The notes: generated from the sequence alone by a model not told the origin. 64,000 nt of DNA from a bacterium (GCA_035549195.1 DASZRK010000012.1:87854-151853); one strand, 5' to 3'. Shown: positions 9,350 to 17,480, counted from the stretch's first letter. Numbers and translations: made by a program.

Positions 9350-10183
9350 TTGGATGCTGATCCAAATATGCTTGTTCCTTTCGATGAAGAAAAACTGCAA
9401 GTTTCCCTTCCTCCTTCAGAAGTGTTTCGCACTTGGTTCTGGTCCTATTACGATCAATTCGGATTCTTACTATTACTCAATTTGGGGTGGGCCCTTCTTG
9501 CGTTAGGGATCGCTTGGCTATGGTCTTTGATCTGGACATCGCCTCTGGGGATATTAAAGCCCTTTTTAATATTTTTTTTCGTTCTTTCCGAATCCGTAGT
9601 TTCAATCGGATGGGCCTATGGGGTTTTCAAGAATTGCATGGACCGGAAAAGCGCCTGGATGGATATTCTTGATGGGTACTCATTTTTTTGGGCCAAAGGA
9701 ATGGCGGTCGCCGGGATCTTTTGGCTCGTGGCGATATTAGGCGCTTTCAACCTTCAGTTCCTATGGTTCCATCCTTTGCCACATCGAATACTGAACTATG
9801 GGTTAGTCATCGGGATAGTTTGGATCCTTATCTTTTGGATATTGATCGGGTTCTATCTTTGGCCGGTTCTTTTTTTTCAAAACGCCCCCATTTCAAAGGT
9901 TTTTTACCGGTCATTCCTACTGGCTTGGGATTCGGGTGCCAAGAATATCCTCTATTTGACAAGTATTGGAATTTTGGCAACTGTATTCACGATCTTCTGG
10001 CCTCTTTGGTTCTTCGTCGGACCGACCTCCATTTTTGCCTTACAAAGTGTTGCCCTTGAAAAGGCCTTTTTAAAATATAAAATAACCTTCAAGGATAAGG
10101 ACCTTTCGGGGTTTTTAGAAAACTTGGAGCGCGAAAGGAATCGTACTTGGCGAGAGTTTTTGCGGCCATGGGAACATCGATGA
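9350..10183 (+). CDS. Multipass integral membrane protein of unknown function
   Basis: The 277-residue protein is strongly hydrophobic, with about six predicted membrane segments (roughly residues 38-62, 68-90, 115-140, 150-180, 205-235) rich in Trp and Phe, and a basic C-terminal tail. I do not recognise the family with confidence; the layout loosely resembles DUF624/YesL-type proteins. The start is TTG 9350 (or ATG 9368). It overlaps the following FtsB-like gene by 4 bases (ATGA), so they are probably translated together. Confidence 0.6.
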   Translation: MDADPNMLVPFDEEKLQVSLPPSEVFRTWFWSYYDQFGFLLLLNLGWALLALGIAWLWSLIWTSPLGILKPFLIFFFVLSESVVSIGWAYGVFKNCMDRKSAWMDILDGYSFFWAKGMAVAGIFWLVAILGAFNLQFLWFHPLPHRILNYGLVIGIVWILIFWILIGFYLWPVLFFQNAPISKVFYRSFLLAWDSGAKNILYLTSIGILATVFTIFWPLWFFVGPTSIFALQSVALEKAFLKYKITFKDKDLSGFLENLERERNRTWREFLRPWEHR

Positions 10184-10470
10184 AAAATTCCCAGAGAAAA
10201 TGGATCGGGGCCTTGCTCGTCCTGGCCGGGATATATCTTTTCATTGGCGGGAACAGGGGACTTTGGAATCTTTATAAACTTCACGAGGATAAGGCCCAAC
10301 TCCAGAAGGAAGTCGGACAATTGAAGGCCGATATCATGCGCGGCCATGCGGAATACCAAGCTTATCAAAATGATCCTTCGGTCATTGAAAAACAGGCCCG
10401 CGAGGAATTGAACCTGGCAAAGCCCGGAGAGATCATCTATCGCTTTTCCGCCGCTCCTTCCGAACATTGA
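10180..10470 (+). CDS. FtsB/DivIC-family septum formation initiator
   Basis: From ATG 10180 (ATGA overlap with the preceding gene) the protein is 96 residues: a short basic N-terminus, one transmembrane helix (about residues 7-24), a coiled coil ('EDKAQLQKEVGQLKADI') and the C-terminal 'ARE.LNLAKPGEIIYRF' motif typical of FtsB/DivIC. These proteins join FtsL and FtsQ/DivIB in the divisome. No ftsL or ftsQ is adjacent. In-frame upstream ATGs exist at 10147 and 10168 but would extend further into the neighbour. Confidence 0.82.
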   Translation: MKNSQRKWIGALLVLAGIYLFIGGNRGLWNLYKLHEDKAQLQKEVGQLKADIMRGHAEYQAYQNDPSVIEKQAREELNLAKPGEIIYRFSAAPSEH

Positions 10471-10481
10471 CGCTTTCCCGG

Positions 10482-10510
10482 TTGACTTGACATCGGGAGG
10501 CCGATATCCT
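10482..10510 (+). promoter_or_regulatory. Promoter candidate for the tRNA-Leu/tRNA-fMet unit
   Basis: TTGACT (10482-10487), a 17-base spacer and TATCCT (10505-10510) make a reasonable sigma-70-type promoter about 95 bases upstream of tRNA-Leu. A TTGACA at 10487-10492 overlaps it but has no well-spaced -10. Confidence 0.55.
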
Positions 10511-10603
10511 AACCCTTCTTTCGTCCACTTGTTCGAAGTCGAATTTTTTTGGGAAAGTCTTAGGTTCCCCCGCGGCATTGTTCGGGAAAGCGAGCTGGGC
10601 CGA

Positions 10604-10691
10604 GCCGAGATGGCGGAACTGGCAGACGCAAGGGACTTAAAATCCCTCGGGCCTAAAGCCCGTCCCGGTTCGATTCCGGGTCTCGGCACCA
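10604..10691 (+). tRNA. tRNA-Leu (anticodon UAA)
   Basis: Class II tRNA with acceptor GCCGAGA/TCTCGGC, a long variable arm, T loop 'GGTTCGATTCC' and encoded CCA. The anticodon loop CTTAAAA reads UUA codons. Followed 30 bases later by the initiator tRNA, so probably co-transcribed. Confidence 0.96.
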
Positions 10692-10721
10692 AAATTCCAG
10701 GCGCGATGAGCGCCAAAAAGA

Positions 10722-10798
<77 letters not shown>

Positions 10799-10802
10799 AC
10801 GA

Positions 10803-10835
10803 AGCCCCCTTTAATCCAAAGGGGGCTTTTTTTTT
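10803..10835 (+). terminator. Rho-independent terminator after the tRNA pair
   Basis: A 10-bp stem (AGCCCCCTTT/AAAGGGGGCT) with loop AATCC is followed by nine T. It lies 5 bases after the initiator tRNA. Confidence 0.95.
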
Positions 10836-10847
10836 ATCAAGGCAGCC

Positions 10848-11078
10848 ATGGAAACTTTGAGACTTTCTATCGTGAAAAAGGACCGGGGAGGAAAGATAGT
10901 GACCCTGGTCTCTGGATTCACCCGCCGTCAAGGGGAATTGGAGGTTCTTTCCAGTCGTCTTAAAAAAGCCTGTGGTACCGGTGGAACGGTCCGGGGACAG
11001 GTCCTTGAGATCCAAGGGGATGCCCGATCGCGTCTTCGCGATCTCCTGGCGAAAGACGGCTTCGAGGTCCGAGGATAG
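10848..11078 (+). CDS. SUI1/YciH-like (eIF1-type) translation initiation factor homologue
   Basis: The 76-residue protein matches the bacterial YciH/SUI1 fold: 'GKIVTLVSGFTRRQGELE', the diagnostic 'CGTGGTV' and 'LEIQGDARSRLRDLLAKDGF'. In archaea and eukaryotes this fold (eIF1) scans or proofreads initiation; bacterial YciH is an accessory factor of uncertain role, thought to inhibit unproductive initiation under stress. It lacks the longer N-terminus of E. coli YciH. It lies directly after the initiator tRNA and its terminator, with AAGG at 10840-10843 as a possible ribosome-binding site. Confidence 0.88.
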   Translation: METLRLSIVKKDRGGKIVTLVSGFTRRQGELEVLSSRLKKACGTGGTVRGQVLEIQGDARSRLRDLLAKDGFEVRG

Positions 11079-11079
11079 C

Positions 11080-11886
11080 ATGAGACTCGTTCCTTCCATC
11101 GGTCCTTGGCTCCCCGCGCTTCGAGACCTTTTGACCCAATCCGTTCTTTTAGGCGGAAAAGCCGCCGAACTTTATTATTTTTCGATCCTGGAAAAACCGA
11201 CACCTGCGTTGTTGGTGCGAGAAACCCGATTCGGAGTTGAAAAAGGAGGCAAGGCCATGCAATCACTGCATGAAGCCTTGATCCGTCAAGGGTTCCAACG
11301 CCGGACCATGACCGCCGTTGGATCCAAATCCGTTTTACCTCTTTATCATCGGGAAGACCTGGGGTCCCTTGAATTCCTCTGCCCGGATCGGGGCATCCTG
11401 AAGAATCCCTATGCGACCGGTTTGGCGGCGGTCCCGGATCCGATGGTCGAGTTGCTTTTGGAGGATCCCCATGAAGTCGGCATCAAATATCTTGGCGATG
11501 ATTATTCGGTCCGTATCCCCCAAACAGGTCGGTTCATTCTCGTGAACGGCCTCCAACTGAAGGTCGGCCTTAAGGCCAAACCGGAGTTACACTTCCGGGC
11601 GGCCCAAAGTCTCATTCTGATCCTCTATTTGCTGGTCCTTCACGAGGATCTTCGCGAGGAAGCTCTGAACGATCTTTTGCATGTTCGCCAGGCTTCTTTG
11701 ATCAGGGACTTTCAACAGAACTTGAAAGATAATGGTCCTGGGTCAGCCGTTTGGGAAGCCGCCCAACGGTCCTTTTTGGAACTTTTCCCTGAAGCCAAAG
11801 CCGTCCAACTCACGACCTGGTATTGGAAATTCCTTCCCGCCTTGACCAAGGTATTAAAAGAGCAAAGGGAAGATAAGGAAAAATGA
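11080..11886 (+). CDS. Hypothetical cytoplasmic protein, possibly nucleotidyltransferase-like
   Basis: I start at ATG 11080, one base after the upstream stop; an in-frame ATG at 10972 would overlap the SUI1 gene. The 268 residues have no signal peptide or obvious membrane segment. The N-terminal 'VLLGGKAAELYYF' resembles the GG-containing start of minimal nucleotidyltransferase folds and 'GRFILVNGLQLKVGLKAK' resembles their later beta-Lys segment, but the catalytic GS/DxD residues are not clear. The C-terminal half is helical. I do not recognise the family. It runs into the SDR gene 7 bases downstream. Confidence 0.55.
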   Translation: MRLVPSIGPWLPALRDLLTQSVLLGGKAAELYYFSILEKPTPALLVRETRFGVEKGGKAMQSLHEALIRQGFQRRTMTAVGSKSVLPLYHREDLGSLEFLCPDRGILKNPYATGLAAVPDPMVELLLEDPHEVGIKYLGDDYSVRIPQTGRFILVNGLQLKVGLKAKPELHFRAAQSLILILYLLVLHEDLREEALNDLLHVRQASLIRDFQQNLKDNGPGSAVWEAAQRSFLELFPEAKAVQLTTWYWKFLPALTKVLKEQREDKEK

Positions 11887-11893
11887 ACGAATC

Positions 11894-12634
11894 TTGAAAT
11901 CTTCACGCCGATCCAAAAATCCAGTTGTTTTGATCACCGGAAGCGCCAGTTTTCTGGGAGCAGCGATCAGTCGTCGGTTCGCCGAATCGGGTTATGACCT
12001 GGGACTTCATTACCGCCGTTCGAAGGGGAAGACGCAGAAATTATCCGTTGAAATGGAAGGATTGGGGATCCGGACCATGATCCTCGCGGCTGACTTAGAA
12101 GTGGAAAATGACGTGAGGACATTGGTCCCAAAAATCCTGAAGAGGTTCGGTCGCCTGGATGTCCTCGTGAACAATGCTTCACTGTTCTTGCCGGACCCGC
12201 CGCTGCATCGCTACCAAGAAAAGAAGTCACTCTTTTCGACGAATGTTTTCGCGCCTTTTCTCTTGGTGGACCAGGCTAAGCCCCATCTGAAGAAAACCAA
12301 GGGTAGTGTGGTCAACTTGACCGATATTTATGGAGAGAAGCCCATCCTGAAAGGTTATGAGACCTATAGTGCCACCAAGGCGGCTTTGATCAATCTGACC
12401 CGAAGCCTGGCCCGGGAATTGGGGCCCGAGATCCGGGTGAACGCCGTTTCGCCTGGGGCATTCTTTATCCCTAAGACCTACAGCAAGGAAAAAACAAAAA
12501 GCCTTTTGGACAAAAGTGCGCTCAAGCGGAGCGGGGAGCCCCGTGAATTGGCCGAGGCCGTCTATTTCATGGCTTCCCACCCCTTTATCACCGGCCAAGT
12601 CCTGAACGTGGACGGCGGCAGGTTCCTGATCTGA
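11894..12634 (+). CDS. Pteridine-reductase-like SDR (PTR1/FolM type)
   Basis: A 246-residue short-chain dehydrogenase with start TTG 11894. The Rossmann motif is 'ITGSASFLGAAI', NADPH preference is suggested by 'HYRRSKGK', and 'NNASLF' is conserved. The catalytic region reads 'NLTDIYGEKP' then 'YSATKAALINLTRSLARELGP': Asp144, Tyr158 and Lys162. An Asp in place of the usual SDR Ser, plus 'TDI.GEKP', is characteristic of pteridine reductases, which reduce biopterin, dihydromonapterin or dihydrofolate. It converges on, and overlaps by 73 bp, the folB-folK gene on the other strand. No classical dihydrofolate reductase is seen in the window, so it may supply that step (inference). Confidence 0.82.
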   Translation: MKSSRRSKNPVVLITGSASFLGAAISRRFAESGYDLGLHYRRSKGKTQKLSVEMEGLGIRTMILAADLEVENDVRTLVPKILKRFGRLDVLVNNASLFLPDPPLHRYQEKKSLFSTNVFAPFLLVDQAKPHLKKTKGSVVNLTDIYGEKPILKGYETYSATKAALINLTRSLARELGPEIRVNAVSPGAFFIPKTYSKEKTKSLLDKSALKRSGEPRELAEAVYFMASHPFITGQVLNVDGGRFLI

Positions 12635-13470
12635 CGGATCTTTTGGTCCTTGGCCTTGAAAGAATGGGCCAATTCAACGACAGGTCTTTCCAATCCAGGG
12701 ATCACCAAGTTCGGGGCGATCTCCAGTAACGGAAACAGAACGAAAGCCTTTTGGGTGATGTCGGGATGGGGAAGGGTGAAACCTTCAAAATGACCCGAGA
12801 GATTTCCCCAAAGGACCATATCAATGTCCAGGGTCCGGGCTCCATTACGGTCCTTGCTCCTTTTCCGGCCGGCCTTTTTTTCGGTAGCGATGATCCATTG
12901 ACGGATCGAAATGGGATCCAAGCTCGTTCCCACTGAGGCCATCAAATTCAGGAAAGATGGCTGACCCCTTCTCCCGCCAACGGGCGATGTTTCATAAAGG
13001 TGGGAAAGAGAACTGATCCCAAAACGACGGTCCAGGGATTCCAAGCCTCTTTTGATGTTGAAAAGGGGTTCAATGTTCGAGCCGAAACTGAAATAGATCC
13101 TTTCGGTATTTTCGGCCGTAGCTTCTCGAAGTATTTCAACTCCCACGTTCTGGGAGCCTCGGATGGCCCCTGGTTTTGAGACGCTTAGCCTGACGCGAGG
13201 AAGACCGAATTTTTCGATCAAATGCTGGGCCAACCGCTCGGCCAAGGTTTCGACCAATTGGTAACTACTTTTTTCCACGAAAGCGATCGTGGACTTGGCG
13301 ATCCTTTTGTAATCCAGGGCGTCCTGGATCCGATCCCTTTGGGCGGCCCGGGCAACGCTGGTAGGAAAGCTCAGGTCCAAAATTACATCCTGCTTCCTTT
13401 TCCTTTCCCATTCGAAGATCCCGATGATGCAACGGACCTTTAGACCTTTCAGATGGATCAAATCGCCCAT
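12562..13470 (-). CDS. folBK: Bifunctional dihydroneopterin aldolase / HPPK (FolB-FolK fusion)
   Basis: The only clear minus-strand gene. Residues about 1-118 are FolB ('GLKVRCIIGIFEWER', 'YQLVETLAERLAQHL', catalytic Lys in 'VSKPGAIRGSQNVGVEI'); residues about 122-285 are HPPK ('YFSFGSNIEPLFNI', 'ETSPVGGRRGQPSFLN', 'RNGARTLDIDMVLWG', 'LPHPDITQKAFVLFPL'). Together they make 6-hydroxymethyl-dihydropterin and pyrophosphorylate it for FolP. The start is ATG at 13470 with GAGGG upstream. The 3' end overlaps the SDR gene by 73 bp tail to tail. The 88-bp gap to the YfhO-like gene must hold divergent promoters; TTGACG at about 13524 on the + strand is the only hint. Confidence 0.95.
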   Translation of the reverse strand: MGDLIHLKGLKVRCIIGIFEWERKRKQDVILDLSFPTSVARAAQRDRIQDALDYKRIAKSTIAFVEKSSYQLVETLAERLAQHLIEKFGLPRVRLSVSKPGAIRGSQNVGVEILREATAENTERIYFSFGSNIEPLFNIKRGLESLDRRFGISSLSHLYETSPVGGRRGQPSFLNLMASVGTSLDPISIRQWIIATEKKAGRKRSKDRNGARTLDIDMVLWGNLSGHFEGFTLPHPDITQKAFVLFPLLEIAPNLVIPGLERPVVELAHSFKAKDQKIRQIRNLPPSTFRTWPVIKGWEAMK

Positions 13471-13558
13471 GGATGCCCTCTCGTTCTTTTACCTGAATTT
13501 CCCTTAATCCTTCAAAAAAGCTGTTGACGGGGTCTGGCCCCTTTGTTCCCATGAATCC

Positions 13559-15859
13559 ATGGTCAAAACCCAATTCCCCCGAGCCCCTGGTCCTTGGACC
13601 GCCCTCGTCATCCTGGCCGGGCTTAACCTCATCCTTTTCGGGGATGTCCTTTTTAACGGGGGGGGGCGGGTCCTTTCAAGCGAACAGAACGATCTTTTCC
13701 TGCATTTTTCGATCTGGCGTCAGTTTGCCCTGGAACAGCTTCGACAGGGCCATTTTCCACTTTGGAATCCCCACTATCTTTGTGGCTCCCCTTTCCTGGG
13801 AAATTTCGAGTCGGCGCTTCTTTATCCCTTGTTTTGGCCAGGAGCTTGGATGGGACTCCCCTTGGCTTTGAACTTTGCGCTGGTGACGCATGTCCTTCTG
13901 GCGGGTCTTTTCACTTTTCTTTGGGCCCGCAACCGGGGTTTGTCGTTCCAAGGTAGCCTCTTGTCCGGGGTCATTTTCATGTGGGGTGGGGCTTTCTATC
14001 TCCATCTTTACGCGGGGCACCTGCCTAATTTGACGGTCATGGCTTGGGCGCCCCTTTATTTTCTCGCGTTGGACAAGTTGTCGGAAGAAAGCGGAAGTTC
14101 TTGGTTCTTTTGGGGCGTCCTCGCCTTGAGCATGCAGGTCTTGGGAGGCCATCCCCAGTATGTTTATTTCACCTCCATTTTGGGTGTTTTTTACATCGCA
14201 TTTTCATGGAGAGGAAAGGTCGTTCGCACCCTGGGACGATTCGTTTCCATCTATATCGGGGCGGGGTTGATCACGGCCGCCCAATGGGGTCCCGGTCTGG
14301 AAGCCTATCTGGAAAGCGTTCGCCGGATCCCAATGGACCCAACCTCCGCGAAAGCCTTCTCATTTTCTCCGGAGAACATACTGACCCTTTTTCTCCCGGA
14401 TCTTTTCGGGAACCTGCATTCGTGCCCCTATTGGGGCCGCTGGTACTTATGGGAGGTCTCGTTGTTCATGGGAGTGGCCCCTTTCATCTTGGCCGCGATA
14501 AGCGTTGTCGCCGGGGGAAAAAGGGCGATCAAGTTGGCCATCTTGGCCGGTATCGCATTCGTTTTTTCTTTGGGAGCCTTTACCCCACTTTTTCCCGTCC
14601 TCCAATGGATCCCAGGTTTTCAGGGTATCCGGGGCATGTGTAAATTCGATTTTTTAACGGCACTTTTCTTGGCGATGCTTGCGGGACAAGGGTTGGATAT
14701 CCTTCCGAGCAAAAAAATCGACCGGGTGACCTTGTTGAGGGTCGTCTCCATCCTTGGGATCGGAATAGCCGCTTTTTCCATTATTTTGTTCGATTCATTG
14801 CAATCGGGATGGAGGGGACTTTGGGGTGGGTTCTTTTCCCGTGTTCCTTGGCTCACCCAAACGCTCTCGTCCATGGACCCGATCGCAAGAGGGGACTATG
14901 CCCTCCATTCCGGGCTCCAAGCCGCGCATAGTTTATTTTGGGGAAGCGGGACCATGGCCGCTTTCTGTGTACTTTTGGTGATCCGAAAAGTGCCCGCACT
15001 GTCGAGTTTTGGCGTCCCCGCATTGGCGGCCCTTGAACTGTTCCTTTTTGCCCGACCGAACCGCCCCACCTTCAATATTCATGACCTTCAAGACCGAATT
15101 GGCCAAGTCCGTGCCCTTTACCAAAGGGACCCGGGTGATTACCGGGTCTATGGATCGGTGGACGCGGCCATGGGAATGGGAGGTTACGACATTTGGGAGG
15201 ATGAGCCGATGGTCCCCCTTCGTTATGCCCAATTCTTATGCCGGACCCAAGGGATCCCCGCGGACAAATTCTTTTCGACATCCCCTTTCTTCACTCGCTT
15301 TAACAAAATCTATTCCTTGATCCGGTTGAAATATCTTTTGGGTTGGGGAACCCATGGACTGGAAGCCTATCGTCTTCCTTTTGAACCGTTGCCGAGGATG
15401 ATCCTTCTTTCCGATTGGGAAAAGGCCGAAGGAGGGAACACTTTGGACCGCCTTTTGGACGGTGGATTCGACCCCCGAAAGAAGGTCCTCCTCGAGCGCG
15501 ATCCTTCCCTCCCTCCGATCGCGGGGAAGCCTGAAGGAAACGTTCAATGGAAGGACCTTACCAGCGATTCGATCGAAATAACCGCGGATATCCCCAAACC
15601 CGAGATCCTTTTAGTAACGGATAATTTCGCGAAAGGCTGGAAAGCCGAAGCTTTCCCGGACAGCTCCTGTGCCCGCTATATCGTCATTCCGGGGGACTAT
15701 TTCCTTAGGGCCGTGCCCTTGGCGGCCGGTCATCATCATTTTCGGATGGTTTACCGGCCGTTATGGTTCGTGGCGGGGAAGTGGGTCTCGATTCTTTCTT
15801 GCCTTTTATTCGGCGCTATGTTTTTATCCTGGCGTCTTTCATCCCCGGTCATCGAGTAG
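13559..15859 (+). CDS. YfhO-like multipass membrane protein (putative GT-C glycosyltransferase)
   Basis: The 766-residue protein has about eleven membrane segments in the first 500 residues and a soluble beta-rich C-terminal domain before a final helix. The N-terminal loop 'DLFLHFSIWRQFALEQLRQGHFPLWNPHYLCGSPFLGN' (read in parts) is the YfhO-family pattern, related to GT-C glycosyltransferases that move sugars from lipid carriers to wall or surface polymers; a loop aspartate is expected to be catalytic. A run of nine G (13658-13666, codons 34-36) lies near the start and could slip. It is followed 6 bases later by metF. Confidence 0.8.
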   Translation: MVKTQFPRAPGPWTALVILAGLNLILFGDVLFNGGGRVLSSEQNDLFLHFSIWRQFALEQLRQGHFPLWNPHYLCGSPFLGNFESALLYPLFWPGAWMGLPLALNFALVTHVLLAGLFTFLWARNRGLSFQGSLLSGVIFMWGGAFYLHLYAGHLPNLTVMAWAPLYFLALDKLSEESGSSWFFWGVLALSMQVLGGHPQYVYFTSILGVFYIAFSWRGKVVRTLGRFVSIYIGAGLITAAQWGPGLEAYLESVRRIPMDPTSAKAFSFSPENILTLFLPDLFGNLHSCPYWGRWYLWEVSLFMGVAPFILAAISVVAGGKRAIKLAILAGIAFVFSLGAFTPLFPVLQWIPGFQGIRGMCKFDFLTALFLAMLAGQGLDILPSKKIDRVTLLRVVSILGIGIAAFSIILFDSLQSGWRGLWGGFFSRVPWLTQTLSSMDPIARGDYALHSGLQAAHSLFWGSGTMAAFCVLLVIRKVPALSSFGVPALAALELFLFARPNRPTFNIHDLQDRIGQVRALYQRDPGDYRVYGSVDAAMGMGGYDIWEDEPMVPLRYAQFLCRTQGIPADKFFSTSPFFTRFNKIYSLIRLKYLLGWGTHGLEAYRLPFEPLPRMILLSDWEKAEGGNTLDRLLDGGFDPRKKVLLERDPSLPPIAGKPEGNVQWKDLTSDSIEITADIPKPEILLVTDNFAKGWKAEAFPDSSCARYIVIPGDYFLRAVPLAAGHHHFRMVYRPLWFVAGKWVSILSCLLFGAMFLSWRLSSPVIE

Positions 15860-15865
15860 CCCCCC

Positions 15866-16747
15866 ATGAAGATCAAGGACATTTTTGGGGCCCAAAAGCG
15901 GGTCCTTTCCTTCGAACTCTTTCCCCCGAAAAGGGACGGCAACTTGGAAGGGCTTTTCCGCACCGTGGGAGAGCTCAAAAGATCGAGCCCGGATTATGTT
16001 TCCATTACCTATGGAGCCGGTGGCTCCACTCGGGAGATGACCACCGAGATCGCTTTTCGCCTCAAGGACCAAGGCCTCCTTCCGCTGGTCCATTTCACCT
16101 GCGTGGGCCACTCCCGTTCCGAGATAAGACAACTCCTGTCCAAGCTGCGTGACGCGGGCATCGAGAACCTCTTGGCCTTGAGGGGCGACCCTCCCAAAGG
16201 TGAGGCTACCTTTACGCCCGCTCCGGATGGGTTCCGCTATGCCCAGGAACTGATCCGTTTCATCCGGTCCGAGGGATTCGATTTCTGTCTTGGGGTGGCC
16301 GGCTATCCTGAAGGCCACCCGGAAGCCCTGTCCAAGCAGGACGACCTATTGAACCTGAAAGCCAAACTTTCGGCGGGTGGCGATTTCGTCGTGACCCAGT
16401 TGTTCTTCGACAACCAGGATTATTTCGACTATGTGCAACGGCTCCGGGCATTGGGGGTCGCCCAACCCATCCAGCCCGGCATTTGGTTACTGACGGATTA
16501 TGTTCAGATCGAGAAGATCTGCCATCTCTCCGGCGCCAAATATCCGCAATCATTGAAGGACGTGATCGAGCCGATCAAGGGGGACAAGGAAAAGGTCGCC
16601 CAGGCCGGCATCGAATACGCGGCCCAACAGTGCGAAGAATTGTTGCGAAAGGGAGCTCCCGGCATCCATTTTTATGTGATGAATAAAAGCCAATCGGTCC
16701 AGGCGGTTTTGGCCCTTCTGAAAGATCGCGGTTTGATGTTCCATTGA
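15866..16747 (+). CDS. metF: 5,10-methylenetetrahydrofolate reductase
   Basis: Reduces methylene-THF to methyl-THF with FAD and NAD(P)H for methionine synthesis. The 293-residue single-domain bacterial form opens 'VLSFELFPPKRDG', with catalytic Glu in 'FELFPP', and has 'YVSITYGAGGSTREMT', 'HFTCVGHSRSEI', 'LLALRGDPP' and 'QLFFDNQDYFDYV'. It sits 6 bases after the YfhO-like gene, probably by read-through, and links to the folate genes elsewhere in the window (folD at 53 kb). Confidence 0.96.
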   Translation: MKIKDIFGAQKRVLSFELFPPKRDGNLEGLFRTVGELKRSSPDYVSITYGAGGSTREMTTEIAFRLKDQGLLPLVHFTCVGHSRSEIRQLLSKLRDAGIENLLALRGDPPKGEATFTPAPDGFRYAQELIRFIRSEGFDFCLGVAGYPEGHPEALSKQDDLLNLKAKLSAGGDFVVTQLFFDNQDYFDYVQRLRALGVAQPIQPGIWLLTDYVQIEKICHLSGAKYPQSLKDVIEPIKGDKEKVAQAGIEYAAQQCEELLRKGAPGIHFYVMNKSQSVQAVLALLKDRGLMFH

Positions 16748-16767
16748 TACTGGCCGGGTTTTCGCCC

Positions 16768-16796
16768 TTTGTGAGCCGTAATTTTCGGGATATACT
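16768..16796 (+). promoter_or_regulatory. Promoter candidate for the cNMP-binding protein
   Basis: TTTGTG (16768-16773), a 17-base spacer and TATACT (16791-16796) precede the start codon by 35 bases. The -35 box is weak. Confidence 0.5.
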
Positions 16797-16831
16797 CCTC
16801 TTCGAGCCCATCCTTGCCAGCGGAGAAGGTC

Positions 16832-17266
16832 ATGACCGATACCGCCTCTATCTTCAGCCGTTTGCGTAACGTCCTACAGAACACCTATTTCTTTCAATCC
16901 CTTAAACTGAACGAGTTGGATGAATTGATCGGCCACCTCCGGATGATCCGGGTCCAAAAGGGCTATGAGATCATCAAACAAGGGGATCCGGGCGATGCCT
17001 TCTATTTGATCGCGTCGGGCAAGGTCTCTGTTTGGATGAAGAAGGGTTTCCGCAAGTCCCAGGTCGCCGCCCTCCAGGCCGATGACTTTTTCGGGGAAAT
17101 GGCCTTGATCTCCAATGAACCCCGCAATGCCACGGTGGTGGCCGAGGAGGTCACCGAGCTTTTCATCCTCCAACGTTACGATTTCGATAAGATCCTCATG
17201 AAGAATCCGGTCATCGCCCAAGAGCTCAAAAAAGCCTATTACGAGCGGAAGAAAAAGAACGGGTAA
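16832..17266 (+). CDS. Stand-alone cyclic-nucleotide-binding domain protein
   Basis: ATG 16832 is preferred because GGAGAAGG lies just upstream; a TTG at 16814 is in frame. The 144 residues form one cNMP-binding beta-barrel: 'EIIKQGDPGDAFYLIASG', then the phosphate-binding cassette 'FGEMALISNEPRNATVVA', with the Glu and Arg that contact cyclic nucleotide. There is no DNA-binding HTH, unlike CRP/FNR, and no catalytic domain, so it probably acts as a small sensor subunit binding a partner protein. It ends in a lysine-rich tail. No adenylate cyclase is visible nearby. Confidence 0.85.
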   Translation: MTDTASIFSRLRNVLQNTYFFQSLKLNELDELIGHLRMIRVQKGYEIIKQGDPGDAFYLIASGKVSVWMKKGFRKSQVAALQADDFFGEMALISNEPRNATVVAEEVTELFILQRYDFDKILMKNPVIAQELKKAYYERKKKNG

Positions 17267-17283
17267 ACCCCGCCTCAATCGAA

Positions 17284-17312
17284 TTGACATCCCCTTTCAA
17301 GATTGGCATATT
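17284..17312 (+). promoter_or_regulatory. Promoter for the CAU tRNA
   Basis: TTGACA (17284-17289), a 17-base spacer and CATATT (17307-17312), about 65 bases upstream of the tRNA. Between them lies a perfect 7-bp hairpin (CCCTTGG-GTGT-CCAAGGG, 17342-17359) without a T tract, perhaps a processing feature of the pre-tRNA leader. Confidence 0.65.
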
Positions 17313-17376
17313 CTTCGCCCTGGCCCGGGTCTCCGGCCTTTCCCTTGGGTGTCCAAGGGCACCTCATTCACCGGAT

Positions 17377-17453
17377 GGCGGGGTAGCTCAGTTGGTTAGA
17401 GCGACGGTCTCATAATCCGTAGGTCGAGAGTTCGAATCTCTCCCCCGCTACCA
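17377..17453 (+). tRNA. tRNA with anticodon CAU, probably elongator tRNA-Met
   Basis: 77 nt with GGCGGGG/CCCCGCT acceptor, D arm 'AGCTCAGTTGGTTAGAGC', anticodon loop CTCATAA and encoded CCA. A CAU anticodon fits elongator Met or the lysidine-modified tRNA-Ile2. I favour Met from overall similarity to known elongator Met tRNAs and because the acceptor has G4-C69/G5-C68, not the C4-G69/C5-G68 pairs described for E. coli tRNA-Ile2. The adjacent gene is tilS, which acts on tRNA-Ile2, so identity should be checked. Confidence 0.85.
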
Positions 17454-17479
17454 TTTTCATCGGTCCCAGGCTTGTCCCC

Positions 17480-17480
17480 A
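17480..17480 (+). other. Start of tilS immediately follows the CAU tRNA
   Basis: Only 26 bases separate the tRNA 3' end from the tilS ATG, and no terminator lies between, so tilS may be transcribed from the tRNA promoter. Confidence 0.5.

Noticed and set aside
17342..17359. Hairpin CCCTTGG-GTGT-CCAAGGG as a terminator
   Set aside because: There is no T tract, and it lies between a good promoter and the tRNA, so termination there is unlikely.
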